This document shows positions 1 to 5,365 of a stretch of DNA of 6,370 bases, one piece after another (positions within the stretch are counted from its first letter, which is position 1; every line of letters begins with the position of its first letter). Under the pieces are notes generated by a model that made no database searches, had not been told where the DNA came from, and saw nothing but the letters and a program-made list of their open reading frames with translations. The stretch is from contig JALOBO010000081.1 in assembly GCA_023228225.1 (NCBI GenBank), forward strand, positions 1 to 6,370. The letters are read 5' to 3'. The translations under genes and the position numbers were made by a program. The DNA comes from Clostridia bacterium (GTDB lineage: Bacteria; Bacillota; Clostridia; Christensenellales; UBA1242).

Positions 1-177
1 AATATAGTCTTGCGATTGGTTTTGTTCAAATTATATTTATATTAGAATTGTCGACATAACTAAGTTGCAATTTTGTAAAAACAGTTCAGTTTGGATTGTT
101 TGCTTCCCGCCACTCCACGCCAAATATGAACCTATGCATTTTATTGCTCAAAAGTCGTTTATTTGGAATACGAAATA
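1..177. other. Leader region without an intact gene
   Basis: No reading frame of useful length with a ribosome binding site is visible on either strand. The frame of the downstream peptidase gene is open from about 130, but there is no good start codon before 178. The stretch is AT-rich apart from a more GC-rich patch at about 98-122, annotated separately as a possible tRNA/tmRNA 3'-end fragment. I do not see a convincing promoter for the following gene; its -35/-10 elements may be degraded together with the gene. Confidence 0.5.
98..122 (+). other. tRNA-Ser/tmRNA 3'-end-like fragment, possible att remnant
   Basis: The core TTCCCGCCACTCC followed by ACGCCA looks like the 3' strand of a T-arm and acceptor stem: loop-like GTTTGCTT, stem CCCG, acceptor CCACTCC, then GCCA. 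Allowing a two-base insertion before GCCA it resembles a tRNA-Ser end; allowing one inserted G it resembles a tmRNA end. The bases just upstream do not pair with the CCCG strand, so it is not a working RNA gene. A tRNA or tmRNA 3' end joined to unrelated DNA is what integration of a mobile element leaves at its distal border. No second copy is visible in this window, so this rests on resemblance alone. Confidence 0.25.
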
Positions 178-887
178 ATGGAAAATACTGATTATAAAAT
201 AAATTATCCGGCGAGTTTAAAAGATTTTGTGGTTAGTGTAATTGAGTATTCGGTTAGCAAAAAACAAGATTTTTGCTCTCTATTTGATGTTTAAATGTAT
301 AATATGCCTCAAATAAATGTTTCTATTTTTCAAACTACGATGACTTTGTAAATCATATAAAAGAAGTTTCACATGGCGCTACTCCCCCAAACTGGGCAAT
401 GGGATGCTTTTACAACAATGAGATGCAAATTTTAGTAGATTTAAACAGTACAGAAAGTTTGAGATCCAAATTCTACACGCTAGCACACGAAACGCTACAT
501 TTGTTTTTTAATAATTTTGTATACAAAAAATATAATGTTAATAGATTACGTTGGCTTGATGAATCATATGCTTGTTTTTTAGATGGGCACATTGCCGATA
601 TACCCACTGAAAAATTTAATAATTTAATAACAAAATTAAATTATATCGCCGATATCTTTGATATGAACCAACTAAACAATACAAACAAAGCACAAATCGC
701 AAACTATAATCCATACGATATATTTTTAGTTGTTGGAAAGTATATTTTTGATAATTATTTAGAAAGAAAATATCTTGATATGATAAAATTGAACGCAATG
801 ACATCTCAGATAGGTGAACATATTTTAAAAGATACTATTGATTATTATAAAAATGAGCAGACTAACCTTATGGAAACGAAAATGTAG
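178..887 (+). pseudogene. Broken gluzincin-type zinc metallopeptidase gene
   Basis: The frame starts at ATG 178, after a weak GGA at 165-167, and reads MENTDYKINYPASLKDF onward to an in-frame TAA at 292-294. The same frame then gives MYNMPQINVSIF. At a T-run (326-330) the coding moves to another frame, which is open from 303 and reads SNYDDFVNHIKEVSHG, then TPPNWAMGCFYNNE, to the TAG at 885-887. Adding one T to the run joins the two frames cleanly. The repaired protein would be about 236 residues. The intact 3' part holds HETLH (486-500) and, 21 residues after the second His, the Glu of WLDES. This HExxH...E layout gives two His and one Glu zinc ligands plus a catalytic Glu, as in gluzincin (peptidase MA-like) enzymes. 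There is no signal peptide, so it is probably cytosolic. Its substrate is unknown. ATG 399 opens a 162-codon ORF but cuts off the conserved TPPNW region, so I do not take it as the true start. Sequencing error in the T-run is an alternative to real decay, although it would not explain the stop at 292. Confidence 0.75.
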
Positions 888-910
888 ATTCCCAATAAAA
901 ATAATTATAA

Positions 911-947
911 AATCCCGCTTGCATTTTAATGCATGCGGGATTTTTTT
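911..947 (+). terminator. Strong intrinsic terminator, probably bidirectional
   Basis: The left arm AATCCCGCTTGCAT (911-924) pairs with ATGCATGCGGGATT (929-942) at 13 of 14 positions around a 4-base loop, and a run of T follows to 947. It lies 23 bases after the peptidase stop. On the minus strand the hairpin is followed by a T-rich stretch (complement of 890-910), so it can also end transcription of the convergent minus-strand gene that stops at 982. Confidence 0.9.
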
Positions 948-981
948 ATTTGTAGAAAAATAGATATGATTTGTTTAAAAA

Positions 982-1560
982 TTATCTTTCTGCGGTAACT
1001 TCATTTTTCGCATTTAATGCCGCTAATTTCTTTTGATATTTCATTTCTAAATTTGTAAATGGAATCAACTCTTTTTCTAGTCTTATTGTTAATAGTTGTG
1101 CTGCTTTTGCAAGACTTAATTCTTCTTTTATATTATTGTAATCATTTTTATAGTTTACAACTTCCTTGGCTGTTTCTAAAAACTCCATAGCGCTCTTAAC
1201 TTGTTTAATTTTATTTTCTATACTATTAATTTCTTTATCGCTTTTTTTGGTTTTGTAAGCAATCGCGCCAGAAACGGCAGACATTGCACTATCAATAACC
1301 CCACTAACCGCATCATCATATTCTTGTTGTAACAAATCAAGTTGGTTTAAATATTTTTTATATTCTGTTAGCATTGGATTTTTTTGTTCAACAACTAATA
1401 ATTTTTCGTTTATTTTATTCATATTTTTATTTGAATTTAAAATTTGAGCATTCATTAGTTCAATTTGCTTTTGAACTATCTTTTTCTGTTCTTGTACTTT
1501 TCTTAATGAAACATTAAGATCATCTATTGCGTTTTTACGAAAACTATTATTTGTAAACAT
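982..1560 (-). CDS. Coiled-coil protein A, function unknown
   Basis: This is a 192-residue protein that I do not recognise. It starts at ATG 1560 behind a good AGGAG (1567-1571, six-base gap). It is almost entirely helical and rich in Lys, Glu, Gln and Asn. Residues about 12-82 look like a coiled coil. Residues 84-102 are a small-residue segment, AVSGVIDSAMSAVSGAIAY, in which AVSG recurs after 11 residues. Residues about 105-185 form a second coiled-coil stretch. The helix - small/apolar helix - helix layout could be a hairpin that packs tightly or touches a membrane, but the segment contains an Asp and is not a classic transmembrane helix. There is no signal peptide. It has its own promoter and is cut off from gene B by a terminator. 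Its neighbours B and C on the same strand are also small helical proteins, which hints at a joint role. The ORF is certain; the function is not known. Confidence 0.85.
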   Translation of the reverse strand: MFTNNSFRKNAIDDLNVSLRKVQEQKKIVQKQIELMNAQILNSNKNMNKINEKLLVVEQKNPMLTEYKKYLNQLDLLQQEYDDAVSGVIDSAMSAVSGAIAYKTKKSDKEINSIENKIKQVKSAMEFLETAKEVVNYKNDYNNIKEELSLAKAAQLLTIRLEKELIPFTNLEMKYQKKLAALNAKNEVTAER

Positions 1561-1604
1561 ATTTTTCTCCTAATAATTTTTATTTGATAGTTTATATATG
1601 TAAG

Positions 1605-1633
1605 AGTTTAACATTATTTTATAAATATGTCAA
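1605..1633 (-). promoter_or_regulatory. Sigma-A promoter of coiled-coil gene A
   Basis: On the minus strand a perfect -35 TTGACA (1628-1633) is followed after exactly 17 bases by TAAACT (1605-1610), a 4/6 match to TATAAT. It lies about 45-70 bases before the ATG at 1560, leaving room for a short leader with the AGGAG site. The -35 is better than the -10. Confidence 0.6.
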
Positions 1634-1681
1634 TATTTGGTATATGATGTTTGTGTAACGGATTGTATAATCCACAACATC

Positions 1682-1709
1682 AAAAAACCGCCAAATTTGG
1701 CGGTTTTTT
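1682..1709 (-). terminator. Perfect palindromic terminator after gene B
   Basis: A 28-base perfect inverted repeat has an A6 run, the stem CCGCC, AAATTT at the centre, GGCGG and a T6 run. Because it is symmetrical it works on both strands, but only the minus-strand gene ending at 1725 leads into it. It therefore isolates gene B from gene A and explains why gene A has its own promoter. Confidence 0.9.
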
Positions 1710-1724
1710 AAATTTATGAATAAA

Positions 1725-2252
1725 TTAAATACTTTGACTATCTTCTTCTGCTTTAAGGTCACATAGATTATCATAAGTATTTAACAAATAATTTTGAACT
1801 TTTTTAGCATCATCTATGCCTTTTCTAAAATTTGGAATTATTTCATTATTGCATTTTCTAAAAGTTCTAACTAAATTTTGAACTTGTTTTTCTATTATAT
1901 CTGCTTCATATGCTGTTTTTATTTCTTTTGTTTCATATAATTCCAGCACTCTTTCAGGTAGTTTTGGTTCTGTTGCTATTTCTTCTTCTAATGCAATTAA
2001 TTTATTAGCACTTTCAATTGCTTTTTTTAAAAAATCCTGATTAATTTCCACTGCATGTTTAAATGTACTAATTGCCTCGCTTAGTTGTGTGGCGTTCTTC
2101 ATTTTTTTAAATTTAAAATTTAACGCTTTTGCTATATCAACATAAGACTCCGCGCTTTGAGTAAATATTTCAGAATATTCAAGTAATGCCATATCGTATC
2201 TTTCATTTGCTCTTGTTAAATCGCTTAACAAAATTGCTACTCTTCTTTCCAT
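1725..2252 (-). CDS. Helical protein B, function unknown
   Basis: This is a 175-residue protein of no family I recognise. I take ATG 2252 as the start: AAGGAA lies 8 bases upstream of it, while the TTG at 2258 would sit directly on the binding site. The sequence is helical throughout, with heptad-like spacing. There is a helix at about 1-50 (MERRVAILLSDLTRANERYD...), another at about 55-92 and a third at about 105-165, separated by Pro-containing turns near 95-100 (TEPKLPE) and 140 (IIPNF). This suggests a three- or four-helix bundle. There is no signal peptide, membrane helix or catalytic motif. Two Cys occur, at about 134 and 164. The gene has a perfect-consensus promoter, so it may be expressed strongly, and it ends in a strong terminator. 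The stop of gene C lies 95 bases upstream with no clear terminator between, so read-through from C is possible. Confidence 0.85.
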   Translation of the reverse strand: MERRVAILLSDLTRANERYDMALLEYSEIFTQSAESYVDIAKALNFKFKKMKNATQLSEAISTFKHAVEINQDFLKKAIESANKLIALEEEIATEPKLPERVLELYETKEIKTAYEADIIEKQVQNLVRTFRKCNNEIIPNFRKGIDDAKKVQNYLLNTYDNLCDLKAEEDSQSI

Positions 2253-2286
2253 ACGCAAACTTCCTTTTTAAAATTTTGTATAATAA

Positions 2287-2315
2287 ATTATATCAATTAT
2301 TTTACGTTGTGTCAA
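2287..2315 (-). promoter_or_regulatory. Perfect-consensus sigma-A promoter of gene B
   Basis: On the minus strand TTGACA (2310-2315), a 17-base spacer and TATAAT (2287-2292) match the vegetative sigma-factor consensus at all twelve positions and in spacing. The transcript would begin near 2280, giving a leader of about 28 bases that carries AAGGAA before the ATG at 2252. No operator-like repeat is obvious, so constitutive high expression is the simplest reading. Confidence 0.8.
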
Positions 2316-2347
2316 TATGCAAAGATAATAATTATGTATGCATTTTC

Positions 2348-3124
2348 TTATTTTTCAGGCGAGATTTGTTCAATATCTACATTTAGTTTATCTTTTATAA
2401 TTTCGCATTCTTCGGTTAATCTTAATAATTTTTTGTTTATTGTATTTACTTTTAGTTTAATTATATTTATTTTACTTGCATAATTCATTATGTTTTTTAA
2501 ATTGGTGTTTATTTCGTTTTGACAAATTTCAATATACGCCGTTATGCTTTTTATGCCATCTAATAACGCACATAGAATATAATCTTTTGTGGCTCGCTGT
2601 TTAGGAAAAAAATCTAACATCTTTTGAATGTTGTCAAGTGCTTTTACTTCATTTATCCATTTATTTGGGACTCGCTCTTTGGCCTTTTCTATAATCGTAT
2701 CATTACTTGGTAAATATTTAATTACCGTTGATATCTCAGCAATCATTGAATTAATTTTTTTATATACTCCAATATCTTCGGGTACATTTACATTTGGAAG
2801 CCTATAAAAATTACAATATTCCTGTGCAATAATTAAAGTTATATTAACAAATTCTCTGGCATCTTTTTCCGTTTTTAAAAATTTTGATAATTTAATTAAA
2901 TCTTTTCTTATATTTGTTCTATAATCAATATCGTATTGTAATTGTGCTATAATCTCCTTACAATTGCTTATATTTTTTAAATGACCAACATATTCACTTG
3001 TCATACTATCTTTGTTTGACATTAAATTGTTATATACGAAAGTTTTTTTATTAAAAGATTCCATAAGAGTACTATAATCTTGTTTTTCCACATCTATTAA
3101 GTTTACATTTTTAAAATTATTCAT
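2348..3124 (-). CDS. Helical protein C, function unknown
   Basis: This is a 258-residue protein that I do not recognise. I place the start at ATG 3124 (MNNFKNVNLIDVEKQDY), with a weak GTGAG 7 bases upstream. A GTG at 3136 would add four residues but has no binding site. The protein is rich in Lys, Ile and Asn and mostly helical, with coiled-coil-like stretches at about 14-83 and 200-250. The middle (about 85-195) is more globular and carries Pro-bearing turns (YRLPNVNVPEDIG, about 107-119; YLPSND, about 137-142; ERVPNKW, about 150-156; DFFPKQ, about 171-176). Helical ends around a globular middle are seen in adaptor and SMC-like proteins, but there is no ATP-binding motif here. There is no signal peptide or membrane helix. 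It is transcribed away from the S66 peptidase gene and lies upstream of B on the same strand. Confidence 0.85.
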   Translation of the reverse strand: MNNFKNVNLIDVEKQDYSTLMESFNKKTFVYNNLMSNKDSMTSEYVGHLKNISNCKEIIAQLQYDIDYRTNIRKDLIKLSKFLKTEKDAREFVNITLIIAQEYCNFYRLPNVNVPEDIGVYKKINSMIAEISTVIKYLPSNDTIIEKAKERVPNKWINEVKALDNIQKMLDFFPKQRATKDYILCALLDGIKSITAYIEICQNEINTNLKNIMNYASKINIIKLKVNTINKKLLRLTEECEIIKDKLNVDIEQISPEK

Positions 3125-3157
3125 TTGGGTTCTCACTTGACAAAATAAGTTAATCTA

Positions 3158-3177
3158 TATGTGTATAGGATACCATA
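3158..3177. promoter_or_regulatory. Dyad over the gene C -10 box, possible operator
   Basis: TATG-T-GTAT-AGG-ATAC-CATA is an eight-base-pair inverted repeat with one unpaired T and a three-base centre. It covers the candidate -10 of gene C and lies in the divergent intergenic region, where a repressor could act on one or both directions. This rests only on symmetry and position. Confidence 0.3.
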
Positions 3178-3195
3178 TTTTAAAAATTAATGCAA
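3167..3195 (-). promoter_or_regulatory. Candidate promoter of gene C
   Basis: On the minus strand TTGCAT (3190-3195) and TATCCT (3167-3172) are 17 bases apart, and the -10 is preceded by TGG, which fits an extended TGn -10 element. The match to consensus is modest. A dyad symmetry (3158-3177) covers the -10. The site lies about 45 bases from the ATG at 3124, back to back with the promoter of the S66 gene. Confidence 0.4.
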
Positions 3196-3220
3196 TCTAG
3201 AATTTATAATATGATTTACG

Positions 3221-3250
3221 TTGACACATATTTAATTTAAGTATTAATAT
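3221..3250 (+). promoter_or_regulatory. Promoter of the S66 peptidase gene
   Basis: A perfect -35 TTGACA (3221-3226) is followed after 18 bases by TAATAT (3245-3250). The overlapping TATAAT at 3248-3253 is a better box but would need a 21-base spacer. The strong AGGAG (3267-3271) lies 4 bases before ATG 3276, a rather short gap. Confidence 0.55.
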
Positions 3251-3275
3251 AATTTATAGGGTAAAAAGGAGTAAT

Positions 3276-4298
3276 ATGAGATATCCAGAGTTTTTGAATG
3301 AACATTTTACTATTGGGGTTTGTGCTCCATCAACGGGCATTGCAACAGAGCCTAATGTTGCTAGGTTTAATAATGCCATAAAAACTTTTGAAAGTATGGG
3401 ACATAAAGTAGTGCTGTCGCCTAGCGTTCGTTGTTATGATAAACATCGTAGTAATACTGCTATGGTTCGTGCAAAAGAATTTATGGACCTATACACCAAT
3501 GATGATATTGATATAATAATATCAGCGACAGGTGGCGAATTTATGCTAGAAATTTTGCCTTACATTGATTTTGAATATTTAAAAAAGTTTAAACCAAAAT
3601 TTTTTGAAGGTTTTTCAGATAACACTACACTAACATTTACCTTGCCCACGCTTTTGGATACTGTTGCAATATATGGTGCAAACTTTTGTGACTACGGAAT
3701 GCAGCCGTGGCATAATGCAATCAAAACACATTACAACTTTTTACAAGGAAAAATAAATCTATTAAAAAGTTATAATAAATATGAAGTTGTATCATTAAAA
3801 AAAGAACCAAACATGGAATTGAGCCCATATAATTGCACCGAAAAATCTACATGGAAAATTTTATCGGGTGAAAATAAAGTGGAAATGTCCGGTAGGCTAA
3901 TTGGTGGTTGCACAGATATATTATTAGGATTATGTGGTACAAAATTTGATAAAGTTAAAGAATATATAGAAAAATATAAAGATGACGGATTTATTTGGTA
4001 TTTAGAAAGCTGTGATCTTAATATGTGTAATCAAACGCGTGCACTATGGGAATTAAAAAATGCGGGTTGGTTTAAATATGTAAAAGGATTTATATTTGGT
4101 CGTCCAAAAAACAAAGAAGAAATGTACGATATAGATTATAAAGAAGCAAATTATTTGCATATAAAAGATTTGGGTGTCCCAGTAATAATTGATGCAGATT
4201 TTGGTCATGTTCCGCCAATTTTACCTATTGTAAGTGGTGCAAAAGCAAAAATAATTTGCGAAAAAGGCAAAGGAACAATTGAATATAATTTTATATAA
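3276..4298 (+). CDS. S66 serine peptidase, LD-carboxypeptidase/MccF-like
   Basis: This 340-residue protein has the full length of the S66 family, whose members cut the L,D bond of murein tetrapeptides during cell-wall recycling (LdcA) or inactivate peptide-nucleotide antibiotics such as microcin C (MccF). The N-terminal half opens with FTIGVCAPSTGIA (11-23) and carries the nucleophile elbow EGFSDNT with Ser114. The C-terminal half has GRLIGGCTDILLGL (206-219), Glu244 in WYLES, GFIFGRP (271-277) and His311 in DADFGHVPP. Ser114-Glu244-His311 is the expected triad, and its spacing is closer to MccF than to short LdcA enzymes. There is no signal peptide, so it is cytosolic, as usual. It stands alone, between its own promoter and a terminator, with no microcin or murein-recycling genes beside it. 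The family is nearly certain; the choice between wall recycling and antibiotic resistance cannot be made from sequence. Confidence 0.93.
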   Translation: MRYPEFLNEHFTIGVCAPSTGIATEPNVARFNNAIKTFESMGHKVVLSPSVRCYDKHRSNTAMVRAKEFMDLYTNDDIDIIISATGGEFMLEILPYIDFEYLKKFKPKFFEGFSDNTTLTFTLPTLLDTVAIYGANFCDYGMQPWHNAIKTHYNFLQGKINLLKSYNKYEVVSLKKEPNMELSPYNCTEKSTWKILSGENKVEMSGRLIGGCTDILLGLCGTKFDKVKEYIEKYKDDGFIWYLESCDLNMCNQTRALWELKNAGWFKYVKGFIFGRPKNKEEMYDIDYKEANYLHIKDLGVPVIIDADFGHVPPILPIVSGAKAKIICEKGKGTIEYNFI

Positions 4299-4325
4299 AT
4301 TAGCAAAATTGCAATTTTAATTAGA

Positions 4326-4360
4326 AAAAAGCATAAAAATGATATATTTTTATGCTTTTT
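4326..4360 (+). terminator. Bidirectional terminator between convergent genes
   Basis: AAAAAGCATAAAAA (4326-4339) and TTTTTATGCTTTTT (4347-4360) form a perfect 14-bp arm pair around a 7-base loop. The A-run and T-run make it usable from both sides. It lies 27 bases after the S66 stop and 29 bases after the stop of the convergent membrane-protein gene (4390). It has only two GC pairs, so it may be leaky. Confidence 0.75.
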
Positions 4361-4389
4361 AATTAAATTTTTGTTAATTAATATAAAAA

Positions 4390-5010
4390 TTAGTATTGCA
4401 AATTATCGTCATCTTTATCAATAATCAATTTCGCATTAAAAATTCTTAACATATTAAATCGTTGTAATTTTAATTTACTCCTATCAAAAAACAATAATCC
4501 GGTTGCTTCCCAAAGTAAAAACCATGATGCTATTAAAGATGTTTCATAAATGGGAAGTACAGCACTAAGTTTTTCAGATAAAATATTAATGGTTAAACAC
4601 CCTATACCCAACAAATATAGAATAATTGAACTTATTAAATTTTTTCTTATTTTAACATTTGCTGCTGTTATTTTAAAACTATAATATCTTTTTATTGCTT
4701 TTTCAATTTGCTTAGCGTGTTCTTCGGTTATTGAATTTTCAACATGAAGATTAATCGCAATGTTATATCTTATAGGAACGATATCCGTTTCTTGTAATAA
4801 ATATGCACTAAACGATTCATCTATTGTTCTATCTTTCGCTATGTCAAAAGGCGAAAAAATTCTTTCAAGTTTACCAATTTGACAATCTAACATAACCTCT
4901 CCGGTTTCAGAAAAATTAAGTTCGTTATCAACTTTAAAAACCTCAGATTTCAGTTGTTTTTTGTAACTTTTTAATTTCGCATCATTAATTTTTTTGATAA
5001 TCCTGTCCAT
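4390..5010 (-). CDS. Two-helix membrane protein, function unknown
   Basis: This is a 206-residue protein of no family I can name. Residues 1-30 are basic and helical (MDRIIKKINDAKLKSYKK...). Residues 31-118 form a soluble domain containing FSPFDIAKDRTIDESF (52-67) and the alpha/beta-like stretch RYNIAINLHVENSITEEHAK (81-100). Two membrane helices follow at about 125-144 and 157-175, joined by a short loop (SEKLSAVLPIYETS), and then a charged tail. There is no signal peptide, so both ends are probably cytosolic and the helices form a hairpin. The start is unusual: ATG 5010 has no ribosome binding site, and a consensus promoter ends 5 bases before it, predicting a leaderless mRNA. An internal ATG at 4893 (residue 40) follows GGAGAGG and could start a 167-residue form that lacks the basic leader. 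It is a monocistronic gene that converges on the S66 peptidase. Confidence 0.85.
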   Translation of the reverse strand: MDRIIKKINDAKLKSYKKQLKSEVFKVDNELNFSETGEVMLDCQIGKLERIFSPFDIAKDRTIDESFSAYLLQETDIVPIRYNIAINLHVENSITEEHAKQIEKAIKRYYSFKITAANVKIRKNLISSIILYLLGIGCLTINILSEKLSAVLPIYETSLIASWFLLWEATGLLFFDRSKLKLQRFNMLRIFNAKLIIDKDDDNLQY

Positions 5011-5015
5011 ATTTT

Positions 5016-5044
5016 ATTATAACACGCAAAAAACTTTATTACAA
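5016..5044 (-). promoter_or_regulatory. Promoter predicting a leaderless mRNA
   Basis: On the minus strand TTGTAA (5039-5044), a 17-base spacer ending in TGT, and TATAAT (5016-5021) form a near-consensus promoter with an extended TGn -10. Only five bases (AAAAT) separate the -10 from the ATG at 5010. Transcription normally begins 6-7 bases after the -10, which is the A or T of that ATG, so the transcript would carry no 5' leader. Confidence 0.7.
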
Positions 5045-5111
5045 GTGTATTAACGGGTGTTAAGTTAATAGACTTATTAAACACATTAATAATAAAAATT
5101 ATAATATATTA

Positions 5112-5352
5112 TTAGCAATAATTTAAATTAATTTCATCGCCTGCATTACATTTTTTTGCGTATTTATATATTTCGCCATCAAACCATATATGTTATCGCT
5201 TCTGTTTCACTAGTTAATAGCGGTTTACTGTGTCAGCTTTCAAATCTATATCTTTCGCTTATTATTTATGCATTTTTAACCAAATCTGAATGCTTAATAT
5301 TATTTGTTTCTTCTTGAATTGCATATCGCTGGCTATCTGGCATATTTTTCAT
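5112..5352 (-). pseudogene. Decayed small gene after the HMUDK-like gene
   Basis: A GGAG (5357-5360) four bases before ATG 5352 opens a 28-codon frame, MKNMPDSQRYAIQEETNNIK and onward, that ends at TAA 5266-5268. The same frame runs on past this stop and a TGA (5233-5235) to LLTSETEAITYMV. After one surplus base at 5181 the next frame reads DGEIYKYAKKCNAGDEINL to a TAA at 5112-5114. These pieces look like protein and join in order, so I read them as the remains of one gene of about 80 codons with at least two stops and one frameshift. The middle (about 5205-5265) is ambiguous, since another frame there reads DIDLKADTVNRY. The start lies 13 bases after the stop of the upstream gene, so the two were probably co-transcribed. 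The family is unknown. A working 28-residue peptide is the alternative. Confidence 0.45.
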
Positions 5353-5365
5353 CAATCTCCTATTT

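Noticed and set aside
616..804. Minus-strand ORF of 62 codons
   Set aside because: It lies wholly inside the 3' part of the metallopeptidase frame on the opposite strand, has no ribosome binding site and reads as low-complexity antisense sequence.
399..887. ATG 399 as true start of the metallopeptidase
   Set aside because: Good coding sequence (VSHGATPPNWA) continues upstream in the same frame and no Shine-Dalgarno site precedes 399.
982..1560. Protein A as a transmembrane protein or phage tape-measure fragment
   Set aside because: The only apolar stretch is short, full of small residues and contains Asp; there are no phage structural genes nearby.
2186..2386. Plus-strand ORF of 66 codons
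   Set aside because: It overlaps the start of gene B, that gene's perfect promoter and the end of gene C, has no ribosome binding site, and its Phe/Leu-rich composition is what antisense of Lys/Glu-rich genes gives.
5057..5084. GTGTTAAGT...ACTTATTAAACAC hairpin as a terminator after the decayed gene
   Set aside because: The arms pair only with a four-base bulge and few GC pairs, and no T-run follows on the minus strand, so it is too weak to call.
5112..5352. Recoding of TGA as Trp to explain TGA inside the decayed frame
   Set aside because: All visible Trp codons in the intact genes checked are TGG, and the frame also contains a TAA and needs a base shift, so decay explains it better.
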